This document shows, in pieces, positions 9,817-18,115 of a stretch of DNA of 64,000 bases. Numbering within the stretch: position 1 is the stretch's first letter; the number at the start of each line of letters is the position of its first letter. The notes below the pieces were generated by a model. The model was given only the letters and a program-made list of their open reading frames with translations, did not search any database and had not been told where the DNA came from. Position numbers and translations under genes: made by a program. Origin of the DNA: Myxococcales bacterium (GTDB taxonomy: Bacteria > Myxococcota_A > Polyangia > Palsa-1104 > JAEUJZ01); assembly GCA_016794505.1 (NCBI GenBank), contig JAEUJZ010000171.1:1-64000 (forward strand), read 5' to 3'.

Positions 9817-10225
9817 GGGCCAGCTCGATGCCGCTGGTCGCGCTGCGGAACTCTGCAATGCGTCGATCCGTTTCACTGGCTGACATGCCAGCGAGCTCAA
9901 TTTTGTGCCCGCGAATCTCTAGCGTGACGCGCCGATGTGCATCGCGCGCCGCCCAGCCCTTGAGCAGTTCGACAAGTGGCTGCAAGAGCGGTCGCGCTTG
10001 GTTCAGCGTCACCACCAGCACCCCGACATCCAGCATTCCCCATCCCTTGGCGCGCACAGAGCTTCCGGCAATCTGCGCCGGGCCCGCCTCAGCTTGCTGC
10101 ACATCCTCGATGGGAAGCTGCGCGATTTCCTGCAAGAGCTGTCGCGTCAGCGCATCCAGCTCGGCTGCATCGGAACTGGGCTCACAACCGACTTGTACTC
10201 GACAAACGATCGATCGGCGATCCAT
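9809..10225 (-). CDS. Effector-associated constant component EACC1-like protein
   Basis: A 138-aa protein with the profile of the EACC1 family: a long N-terminal helix (ELDALTRQLLQEIAQLP), then GMLDVGVLVVTLNQAR, and the characteristic C-terminal VTLEIRGHKIELAGMSASE. EACC1 is known as the constant small partner of variable effectors (caspase, CHAT, trypsin) in predicted counter-invader systems. Here it lies directly upstream of a caspase and overlaps it by 8 nt. GAGGT precedes the ATG. Family assignment is by recognised motif pattern, not by search. Confidence 0.7.
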   Translation of the reverse strand: MDRRSIVCRVQVGCEPSSDAAELDALTRQLLQEIAQLPIEDVQQAEAGPAQIAGSSVRAKGWGMLDVGVLVVTLNQARPLLQPLVELLKGWAARDAHRRVTLEIRGHKIELAGMSASETDRRIAEFRSATSGIELAHE

Positions 10226-10553
10226 GGCGACCTCGCGACTTTGGGCAGAACGACGGCCGCACTATAGATCGGGGACCCTACCTATCGAGGGAGGAAAATC
10301 GACACACCTGCCTTCACGAGGGTTGCTTCCGCGGAGTGAGGGGCAATCTGTGGACGCCGCTCGCTTCGGTGACGAAGACGATGCAGCCGGTGTGCTGGCT
10401 ATTGGGGAGGAGCTAATCGACACAATTACGAAGAAGTTGAGATAAGAACAGGGTCATAACGAGCTTTTAGTTATGAATTAGAGCGGATGTCTTTATCGAT
10501 ATAACCCATGTGTCGATGCTTGGCCTCGCGTGTCGGAACGTGCCGATACGGTG
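10226..10553. other. Gene-poor remnant region with a duplicated gene end
   Basis: No intact gene is seen. At 10393-10445 a + strand fragment encodes VLAIGEELIDTITKKLR then a stop. It matches the end of the broken coiled-coil gene (LLAIGEERIETITQKLK). The DNA is identical over 20 bp (7653-7672 and 10393-10412) and similar to the end. The EACC1 promoter must lie at 10226-10320. The rest holds nothing recognisable. Confidence 0.5.
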
Positions 10554-11615
10554 TCAGACCCGCTCTTGATCGCCCACAGGGGCCACCAGCGATGCGGTCT
10601 CACCAGCGCTGCGGTAGGGTTCCCAGGAGGCTACAGATGTGCTGGCACGCACAGTCTTTCGGGCCAAACTTACGCCGCTACGATTAAGGTTTCTCGACGG
10701 TGCGGAAAATTTCCTTGATCCGTCCCCCAGATCGAACCAACCGGCGTTGTCGCCACCGGTAAAGTAGGTGGTCCTTGGCTGGAATGCTCCGTCTCCGTTG
10801 CCTAGCCACGCGGCCAAGATGCCGCTGCTGGCCACCGTACAGCTCGCGACCAGATCGAGCTTCTTGTCACCGTTGAGATCCGCCATCTTGAGGCCGACCG
10901 ACTTGGTCCCAAGCGCGAGGTCGACCTTGGGAGCGAACGACAAGCTGGCGTAGCTGTACGTGAACGAGCGGGCTAGTGTCGCCCGGCGCTGGTTGGGGTT
11001 TGTGACCACGATGTCAACGGGGCCGACCTCGGTAGCCTTGGCCACGGTGCAGGTTAGCTGGGTGGCCGAGACAAGCGCAGGACTGGCGCAGGGGGCACCC
11101 CCGACGGTGACGGCGCTGCCGGTGACAAAGCCCGAGCCGGTCAGGGTAGTCACCGTGCCGCCCGCCAAGCCGCCAGTATCGGGGGACACGCGAGTGATGG
11201 CGGGGGGGGTGATGCAGACCTTGGCGTCGCAGGCGGCGCTTTGGCAGTCGCTGTCCTGCATGCAGGCCTTGGTCAGCGCGCAGGGGCTACAGCTCCCGCC
11301 TCCGCAGTCGACGTCGGTTTCGCTGCCGTCCTGAAGCTGGTTGAAGCAGGGCGGCGGCGGCCCGCAGGTGTTGGCGGTACAGACCGCGCTCTGACAGTCG
11401 GCCGCGACCCAGCACGCCTTGTTGATGGGGCAGGCGGCACAGCTGCGCCCGCCACAGTCGACGTCGGTCTCGTTGCCGTTCAACTTCCCGTCGCTGCAGG
11501 TCGGATCCATGCTCATCTGCGGGCCGCTGCCGTTGCTGCCACACGTCGGCAGTAGGACGAGCCCAAGCAGTCCAAACGCAATGCCAAGACACGATGCAAA
11601 TTGGGTGCTCTTCAT
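10554..11615 (-). pseudogene. Cys-rich IPT/TIG and FG-GAP lipoprotein, 3' truncated at element border
   Basis: The start is at ATG 11615 or 11618 behind GGGGGG. The signal peptide is followed by a lipobox-like LLPTC. Next come two Cys-rich modules (NGNETDVDCGG...C..C and DGSETDVDCGG...C..C, about residues 35-125), known from myxobacterial surface lipoproteins. An IPT/TIG domain (about 135-220) precedes the start of an FG-GAP/VCBS propeller (MADLNGDKKLDLV, LGNGDGAFQ). The propeller breaks after WFDLGD at about 10722. The remaining 55 residues to the stop at 10554 are unlike the family. The missing blades are expected beyond the far end of element 1. Confidence 0.65.
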
Positions 11616-11801
11616 CATGATTCCCCCCAGCAAGTACGTGTGTGTTCCCCCGGAGACTACCGTACAGCAACAGCCCGCGATGCCGGGACTTCACGTGGCG
11701 CGGCCCGAGCCGGGTATGGCCCTCGCCGTAGATTGTCGCTGATGCGGCGGAGTGACGTCCGCTATCCCCGTGTGTCAGCGCAGCCGACTGCCAGACCACA
11801 A

Positions 11802-13220
11802 CTATCCGTAATAGCGCGTCTTTATTGCGTAAAATGCTGCAAGATTGATAGCCAATGCCACAGGTATTGCCAGTTTTTCTGTTTTGATATCTAATGTAGG
11901 GTATTTTCTGTGGATCCAATGAGTCAATGCAGTATCGTATGGCAATAACAAAAGCAAAGGCACAATCGGCAGGATGTGGCGTCCTTGGCCGATGATGAAG
12001 TTGGCTCCGGGCGGGCTGCAACAGACGTACAGCAGGCTTAATGTCGCAGTTGTAGTGAGCAAAACTGTACCAGCTATGCACAATTTTCCCAGACGCGGAA
12101 TCGTGATATCCGTGCGTCGCGTGGTGCAAGCCAGCGCTAAAAGGAAAAGCCACCATAGATCCATGGCAGGACCGGGCAGCGGCGCGTCGACCCAGCCAAG
12201 CACACCAAGCTGTCCTATGTAGCTATCTGGATATGTGAAGGTTCTCGAATAATCAGCATATCCCAGATACTTGCGCAAAAACACGTCGCGAAATAAGACA
12301 CCGACGAACGCCACGGGGTGCTGCAGGATGAACTGTAGCTGGCCGGGGGGATTGCCGCCGTTCCACGTCTCGGGGACATAGACGCGCTGCACGGCGCTGG
12401 ACCACAGGCCACCGGCCAGAAGCGACAGCCCGGCAAGCAGCGCCGCCATCCGGGCATGGCGCCACTTGCTTCCAAAGATCTGCGTCGGCAGCAACAGAAA
12501 CAGAAGCAGCATCGGCAGATACGCGGTCTTGACCAGCGACAGTGCGACAGCCACGAGCGAAAGGACCCAGGTGCGCATGCGCTGGGGCAGCGGAGCCGGG
12601 GCATAGGCGAGATTCAGCACGATGCCCACAAACAGCAGTGTGATGCCAAACGTCATGCCGTCGGCGGATAACGACGCGATCTGAAACAGGCAAATCGGCA
12701 TCAGGACGACCAAGAAAAAGACCGCTTGGCAAATCGGGGTCAGATGAATCGCTAAGGCAAATAAACACAAAGATGCCAACAGATTTGCAAGTCGACCGAT
12801 GTACATAAGAACAATGGGTGGAGCATTTAGTGATTTTCCAATGAAAATGCCAATGCTCTGTGGTAAATACAAGATCGGAGAATAGGGAACGACATTGGGG
12901 AATTCAACAAACCGCGTAATTTGTGGCTGCAATGGTATCGAAAATAGAGCGTGCGTCTCGCGCCATGACAGGGTCTTATCTGGATGAAACTGGATTTCGT
13001 ACAATCGCGAGGCCTGTACGGTGGCAAGCAAGCTCTCGGGGAGTACGCCTCCGCTGCGCTGGCCATGCTTGATCGCAACAAGCTGGCCCGCTGCGACTTG
13101 ATATGCGCGAAAGAAGTGCGTCTGTTCATCGGGGGCTTGAAACGGCGGCGTCAGCACCACGTACAAAAGGCCGAGCAGACCGCCGAGCAGAAGCAGGGTC
13201 TTGGACCACGGTGAGATCAT
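11802..13220 (-). CDS. DUF2142 polytopic membrane protein
   Basis: A 472-aa inner-membrane protein with about 10-12 hydrophobic helices. The family signature PPFQAPDEQTHFFRAYQ lies just after the first helix; its Asp-Glu recalls the acidic loop of GT-C glycosyltransferases. DUF2142 proteins are often found with polysaccharide or teichoic/O-antigen genes, but none is adjacent here. The start is taken as ATG 13220 (MISPWSKTLL), with GTG 13238 possible. It follows the SppA fusion gene by less than 50 bp and probably belongs to the kinase/SppA transcript. The 3' third is AT-richer than the neighbours. Confidence 0.75.
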   Translation of the reverse strand: MISPWSKTLLLLGGLLGLLYVVLTPPFQAPDEQTHFFRAYQVAAGQLVAIKHGQRSGGVLPESLLATVQASRLYEIQFHPDKTLSWRETHALFSIPLQPQITRFVEFPNVVPYSPILYLPQSIGIFIGKSLNAPPIVLMYIGRLANLLASLCLFALAIHLTPICQAVFFLVVLMPICLFQIASLSADGMTFGITLLFVGIVLNLAYAPAPLPQRMRTWVLSLVAVALSLVKTAYLPMLLLFLLLPTQIFGSKWRHARMAALLAGLSLLAGGLWSSAVQRVYVPETWNGGNPPGQLQFILQHPVAFVGVLFRDVFLRKYLGYADYSRTFTYPDSYIGQLGVLGWVDAPLPGPAMDLWWLFLLALACTTRRTDITIPRLGKLCIAGTVLLTTTATLSLLYVCCSPPGANFIIGQGRHILPIVPLLLLLPYDTALTHWIHRKYPTLDIKTEKLAIPVALAINLAAFYAIKTRYYG

Positions 13221-13265
13221 GGGGCGCGCTGGGTCCACGGGCAGGCTGTGATGATGGGCCGTTGG

Positions 13266-16031
13266 CTACCAGTCCGGCCGAGGCTCCCCGTCGGGGGTGG
13301 GTTCGAGCGCAAGGTCAGGGTCCAAGCGCGCCAAGCGGCTGTGATCTAGAAGAAGCAGCGCGGTGCTCAGGCCCGGCACGAGCGGACCCACCAAGGTGGT
13401 CAGCAGCTGGCGCGCTGGATCGGGCGCCTCGTCCGACGCACGACCGGGGAAGAGAGTGACCGGCTGCGGATGGCTAGCGGCCGGCGCCGTGGCTTCTAGC
13501 AGACCGGGCAGCGTCGACAAGAGCTCGATGAGCAAGCTCGACGGGCGCTGCGGGTAATAGAACAGCGGGCTGCGTCCCTCGGGATCGAGGCCAGCCCGTC
13601 GACGCGCTTCGGCGATTGCGTCGTTGAAGCCGCCAAGCTGATCGACCAGGCGCTGCGCGAGCGCCTGCTGGCCCGAAAAGACGCGCCCTTGGCCGCGCTC
13701 GTCGACGTCCTTTTCGCTCATGCGGCGACCGCGGGCGACGGTGGCGACAAAGCGGTCATAGCCCTGCTGAAGCTGCTCGCGCAGGTTGGTGCGCTCTGCG
13801 TCGGTATACGGGCGAAATGGGCTGTCTTGATCGGCGTGGCTGCCGCGCTGGAAGCTGAGCCGACGGACGCGAGCCCAGTCGAGCAGCCCACTGGCATCGA
13901 CCTTGCCGCCAAAGATGCCGATGGATCCGGTGATCGTCGACGGACTGGCAAAGATGGTCGAGCAGGGAGCGGCGACCCAGTAGCCACCGGAGGCCGCGAT
14001 GTCCCCAAGTGAACAGACCAGCGGCTTGCGCTTGGCGATCTCGAAGAGCTTGCGGGCGACGACTTCGGCGGCGGTGGCGGAGCCTCCGGGGCTGTTGATG
14101 CGCAGGACGATGGCGCGCACCTGCGGGTTCTGACTTGCGGCGTCGAGCGCTTCGACGAGGGTCTCGGCACCGACGCTGCGCAGGCCCACAAGCGGGATCT
14201 CGCGCGAGCGCCCGCCCGTCAAGTCGCCGTGCATGTGGACGATGGCCACGCCGACGGGTGCATAGCTGGTGGCGTGCTCGTTTTCGACGGACAGGCCGAC
14301 CAGCGGCAGCGCCTCGCCGACGATCTCGCGGATGGCAAGCTCGGTCTGTTCGCCCGTGGCCACCGCGTCGACGAGCTTGGCCGATAGGGCGCGCTGAGCG
14401 GTCAAGGGGCCCTGTTCGATGAGCTCTTCGACTTTGTCGGCAGGCAGGCCGCGCCAACCTTTGATGGCGCTGACCAAGCGAGCGAACTGGTCGTCGATCA
14501 GGCCCTGGCGCATGGTGCGTGCCGCCTCGGTTGGCTCGCTGCGCGTATAGCTCTCGGGTGTGGACTTGTACGCACCGATCTGGACAAGCTCAGCGCGGAC
14601 CCCTAGGCGGTCGAGCGCCTCGCGGAAATAGAACGCGTCGATGTTGAGGCCGGTCAAGCGCAGGCTGCCTTCGGGGTCGAGAAAGATGCGCTCGGCCGCC
14701 GTGGCAACGTAATAATCCTTATTGCTCAGCCCACCGCTGTAGGCAAAGACGCGCTTGCCGGCTGCCCGCAGACGGCTTAGGGCTTGGCGTAGCTCGTCGG
14801 CGGTGGCCCAGGTGCCGCGCAAGCCGGCAGCCACCACGACGATGGCGCGGACCCGCCGGTCGTGTTCGAGCCGACGCAGACGCGTGAGCAGCCAGAGCAT
14901 GGACTCGGCGCTGCGGCCGCCCACGTCGATGCGCACCATGCGCGAAGGCCCGGCCCATAGCGCGCGGTACGCTTCGCTTGAGACGCGCAGGCCGACGCTG
15001 ATGCCATGGAAGCCGGCGGTGGGCTGACTGCGGGGCGCCGGGCCGATGCCGCTGGTGCCGGCCAAAAGAGCATGCAGGTCGGCGCCGACGTGGGCGAAGT
15101 CGAGCGTGAGCCCCAGCATTACGCGATAGTCGAGGCGACGGCTCAAGCTGGCGATGGCGGCGTCGGGCGGGGTGGCGCCGAGCTGACTTGGATCCAGCAG
15201 CACCGAGCCTTCGGCCGAGATCCCCAGGCCCGAGACGGGACGCAGCCACAGGCGGGCTCGCGGCCACAGCGTCCGCGAGGCCTCGGCAAAGCGCAGGCCC
15301 GTGGCCAGCTCAAGGCGGCTATCGCCCGTCGGTCGCATGAGCGCTTCTAGCTCATAGCTGCGCTCGATCAGCGACGCCGGGGTCGCTGCCGGCAGGGTCG
15401 CCGTGGCCGGGCTGAGCAGCGGAGCCGACAGGTCGTACAGCATCGCGCCCAAGGCTGCGAAGCGGCTGATGGTGACGCGCGCCCCGACGCTTACGCTGTC
15501 GATGCCGCTCGGCGACGCCGTCGAGCCGCCAAACAAGTGGGCGTACGAAACAGCCAGCGACACCCACGGTCGCGGGCGGTAGGCCAAGGCCAGCGTCAGC
15601 TTGCCATGCCAGCGAACGGGACCGCTTATGGCGGGCCGCAGAAGCTCGACCGCGCCACCAGCCGCCAAGTTGGTCAAATAGGGAAGATGTCGCGACAGGT
15701 ACAGCCCGGTGCCGCGTCCGCTGAAGCCGGTGTCCGTCGACAGTTCGCTGTGGCGCAGGCCGAACAGCCAGCCGCGCGCCTGCGTCATTCCGGCGGGATT
15801 GACGACCACGGACCACGGCTCACCGGCATCGGCGATCCCTTGGCCGGGCTGCGTCACCGAGTGCAGAACCGACTGCGAAGGAATCTGGGTCTGCGCCTGC
15901 GCCGCAGGCAGCCCAGCCGCCAGGCCGAGCGCTGGAACGAAAACAGCCCAATACCGCAGAGAACCCACGCGATGCGGCGCCGGCCGTCGACACAGCCGCG
16001 GTCTGACGGGTTGGCGAAATTCAGTGCTCAT
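13266..16031 (-). CDS. sppA: Outer-membrane barrel-like domain fused to 67K-type signal peptide peptidase SppA
   Basis: A 921-aa serine peptidase that would clear signal peptides or damaged membrane proteins. A signal peptide ends AQAQ (about residue 47). Residues ~50-345 contain alternating amphipathic strands and the VVNPAGMTQARG motif resembling PorV/FadL-like barrels. The tandem SppA domains follow: the general base is Lys489 in IGAYKSTPE, and the nucleophile is Ser681 in DIAASGGYW, with INSPGGS nearby. This Lys-Ser dyad arrangement fits 67K SppA, which is normally ~600 aa without a barrel. The ATG overlaps the kinase stop (ATGA at 16028-16031). Fusion places the peptidase next to, or tethered to, the outer membrane, which is unusual. 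Confidence 0.85.
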   Translation of the reverse strand: MSTEFRQPVRPRLCRRPAPHRVGSLRYWAVFVPALGLAAGLPAAQAQTQIPSQSVLHSVTQPGQGIADAGEPWSVVVNPAGMTQARGWLFGLRHSELSTDTGFSGRGTGLYLSRHLPYLTNLAAGGAVELLRPAISGPVRWHGKLTLALAYRPRPWVSLAVSYAHLFGGSTASPSGIDSVSVGARVTISRFAALGAMLYDLSAPLLSPATATLPAATPASLIERSYELEALMRPTGDSRLELATGLRFAEASRTLWPRARLWLRPVSGLGISAEGSVLLDPSQLGATPPDAAIASLSRRLDYRVMLGLTLDFAHVGADLHALLAGTSGIGPAPRSQPTAGFHGISVGLRVSSEAYRALWAGPSRMVRIDVGGRSAESMLWLLTRLRRLEHDRRVRAIVVVAAGLRGTWATADELRQALSRLRAAGKRVFAYSGGLSNKDYYVATAAERIFLDPEGSLRLTGLNIDAFYFREALDRLGVRAELVQIGAYKSTPESYTRSEPTEAARTMRQGLIDDQFARLVSAIKGWRGLPADKVEELIEQGPLTAQRALSAKLVDAVATGEQTELAIREIVGEALPLVGLSVENEHATSYAPVGVAIVHMHGDLTGGRSREIPLVGLRSVGAETLVEALDAASQNPQVRAIVLRINSPGGSATAAEVVARKLFEIAKRKPLVCSLGDIAASGGYWVAAPCSTIFASPSTITGSIGIFGGKVDASGLLDWARVRRLSFQRGSHADQDSPFRPYTDAERTNLREQLQQGYDRFVATVARGRRMSEKDVDERGQGRVFSGQQALAQRLVDQLGGFNDAIAEARRRAGLDPEGRSPLFYYPQRPSSLLIELLSTLPGLLEATAPAASHPQPVTLFPGRASDEAPDPARQLLTTLVGPLVPGLSTALLLLDHSRLARLDPDLALEPTPDGEPRPDW

Positions 16032-17272
16032 CGTCGCTCTTGAGAGAGAACTAAGGTTCGGTCGTAGTCTTCGCTGCGATCCAAGACCACGCGCTGTGGT
16101 AAATACCCTGGCAGACGCAGCTCGATAGGGAACTTGCCCAGGTCACGGGCTTTGCGCTCTTCCCAGGGGGTTCGGCCCAAGACTTTTCCGTCGGGGGTGA
16201 TGATCTCGGCACCACTTGGCTGCGTCAGGATGCGCCACTTCACGTTGCTGGGACCGACGAGATACTGCTGAAACAGCGCCAAGCTGGCCAAGAGCCCCAG
16301 CGCGCCAAGCACGCCGTACCAGAACAGACGCTTGCGCGGGTCCTGCGGTGCCTCGTCGAGGCTGCTCAGCCCTGGCAAGCTGGGACCGCTGCCCTGATCG
16401 AACTGCGACAGAGTCAACGAGACCTCGCGCATGGTCGGCCGCTTCTCGGGTGCTTTGGCCAGCATGCGCAGGATCAAGTCGTCAAGCTCGGGCGTGATCT
16501 GCGGGCGCAGCTTGCGCAGCGGATCCGGCTGCTTGTGGATCTGCATGTACATCACCGACACCGGATCGTCAGCGACGAAGGGCGGGTGACCGCAGATCAT
16601 TTCGTACATGACGGTGCCCAGCGAGTACACATCGGCCTTGTCATCGATGGGCGCGTGGCCGATGCGCTGACACTGCTCGGGCGCCATATAGGTGGCGGTG
16701 CCGATCAGCCCAGAAAATGGGCTGGTGTTGACCTGCGTGTCGGACTGCGACTCGGACGCGGCGATCTCAGCAGCGACGGCAGCGATACCGAAGTCGAGCA
16801 CCTTGGCGCGCTCGCCGCCGGGGACGGCGTCATCGCGGACGACCAGGATGTTTTCGGGCTTGATGTCGCGATGGACGATTTTTTTGCCATGGGCGGCGGC
16901 CAGTGCGTCGGCGATCTGCTTGCCAAAGCGGACGGCCACGCTTTCGGGCAGACCTTCGCGGCGCTTGTTCAAGCGGCGTCGCAGCGGCTTGCCGTCCAGG
17001 TATTCCATGACGATGTACGGCAAGCTTCCGTCGCTGGGCACGTTGCCCCCGAGCACGCGAGCGATGCCGGGATGCTGCGGCACGTTGGCCGCGATGGCTT
17101 CCAGACGGAAGCGGGCCAGGATCTGCGGATCCTGCGCTAAGCGCGGGTGCAAAACCTTGATGGCGACGCGGCTCTTGAACTCGCGATGCTCTGCCTCATA
17201 GACAACTCCCATGCCACCACGACCGATCTCGCGGATCACACGGTAGTTCTCGATGTGTTGCGGCTTCTCCAT
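16028..17272 (-). CDS. Ser/Thr protein kinase with transmembrane helix and PEGA domain
   Basis: A 414-aa eukaryotic-like kinase. It has a glycine loop GRGGMGVVYEA (about residues 18-28), a catalytic Lys in VAIKVL, HRDIKPEN, LDFGIA, and APEQ, so it is probably active. One transmembrane helix (about 312-335) leads to a C-terminal PEGA-type beta domain (IITPDGKVLGRTPWEE, LRLPGYLPQRVVL) expected in the periplasm. The stop overlaps the SppA start, so kinase, SppA fusion and DUF2142 appear to form one transcript. This suggests envelope-stress sensing coupled to proteolysis, which is inference. Confidence 0.9.
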   Translation of the reverse strand: MEKPQHIENYRVIREIGRGGMGVVYEAEHREFKSRVAIKVLHPRLAQDPQILARFRLEAIAANVPQHPGIARVLGGNVPSDGSLPYIVMEYLDGKPLRRRLNKRREGLPESVAVRFGKQIADALAAAHGKKIVHRDIKPENILVVRDDAVPGGERAKVLDFGIAAVAAEIAASESQSDTQVNTSPFSGLIGTATYMAPEQCQRIGHAPIDDKADVYSLGTVMYEMICGHPPFVADDPVSVMYMQIHKQPDPLRKLRPQITPELDDLILRMLAKAPEKRPTMREVSLTLSQFDQGSGPSLPGLSSLDEAPQDPRKRLFWYGVLGALGLLASLALFQQYLVGPSNVKWRILTQPSGAEIITPDGKVLGRTPWEERKARDLGKFPIELRLPGYLPQRVVLDRSEDYDRTLVLSQERR

Positions 17273-17493
17273 TCAGCTTCAGGTCAGCTTCGGGACGTTG
17301 GGCGGTGCATCTTCGGCCATAGTATCGCAGGTGCCCCAGCGACCCAGCGGCCTTTCTTATGGTCGCGCTCGCTGGGATCCGCAGTCGACACAGCGGCTGG
17401 GCTCTCTCTTGTGCCTGAGATCGAAGAGCCGATGCAGCGCAAGCGCCCAAATCTGTGGGCCCAAGAAGCTGCCTGGTTGGGCGAAGGCAGCGC

Positions 17494-18078
17494 TTACGGC
17501 GTGCTGAGGTCAGCGGCGAGGGCGGACAGGGTGGGGGGCTGTAGATCCGCGCGCAGTGAGCAGCGCGGATGATCGACGAGCAGCGCCGCTTCAGCCCGGC
17601 CGCTGCGCAGGGCCTGGGCTGCGTCCCGCGAAAGCTGCGCCTTGAAATAGTGGACGGCGGTGGTGCGCGTTGGCAGATAGGCATCAGGAAGCTTCTGCGT
17701 CGCTGGAAAGCGCTGCCCCATGACCTCAACAAAGACCGCGTGCTCAAGGCCAGCAAGCTCGGTCAGCATGCGCTCGCGCGTCTCGCGATCGGGGATCTCG
17801 ACGAACAGCGTAAAGCTCAGCTCGTCTTCGCCGGGGATCAGGTCGTTGTAGGTCTCGATCTCGTGCGCGATCCCCGACTCGCTGGTGATGCGCTCGGTGC
17901 GCAGCATCTCTTGAATCTGCAGCAGCACCGAGTCGTGATTCTCAAACGTCGCACCCAAGAAGTCCCCGATAGGGACGCGGCGCGGGCGCTTTTCGGCGAG
18001 CACGCGAGCGCGGAAGTGCGGGCGAATCTGCTCGTATTCCGCGATGGACAGGATCTCTCCACGTTCAACGGTTTTCAT
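17494..18078 (-). CDS. DUF3501 family protein
   Basis: A 194-aa protein starting MKTVERGEI at 18078 (AGGA upstream). It shows DUF3501 features: EYEQIRPHFRARVLAEKRPRRV, IGDFLGATFENHDSVLLQIQEMLRTE, and a C-terminal half ending in an ADL-rich tail. DUF3501 genes are known beside CCG-domain Fe-S proteins and rubrerythrins, exactly as here. The start lies 38 nt past the stop of the CCG gene. Function is unknown; a role in peroxide or oxygen stress is inferred from neighbours. Confidence 0.8.
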   Translation of the reverse strand: MKTVERGEILSIAEYEQIRPHFRARVLAEKRPRRVPIGDFLGATFENHDSVLLQIQEMLRTERITSESGIAHEIETYNDLIPGEDELSFTLFVEIPDRETRERMLTELAGLEHAVFVEVMGQRFPATQKLPDAYLPTRTTAVHYFKAQLSRDAAQALRSGRAEAALLVDHPRCSLRADLQPPTLSALAADLSTP

Positions 18079-18115
18079 CGGTTTCCTAGTGAGGGCGTGC
18101 TGGGTGAAGGCGTGC

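Larger units (their letters stand above)
1..10719. mobile_element. Putative integrated element 1 (serine-recombinase/double-XRE type), left end outside window
   Basis: The inferred boundaries rest on three observations. A serine recombinase starts at the extreme left of the window, as its paralogue does at the end of element 2. The cargo is dense in conflict-type and broken genes. A host FG-GAP lipoprotein read from the right loses its family sequence at about 10719-10724. In element 2 the recombinase start codon lies only 26 bp from the host junction, so the left junction here should lie just before position 1. The C-terminal half of the truncated lipoprotein should then be found left of the window. 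The right border is inferred from protein sequence only. Confidence 0.5.
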
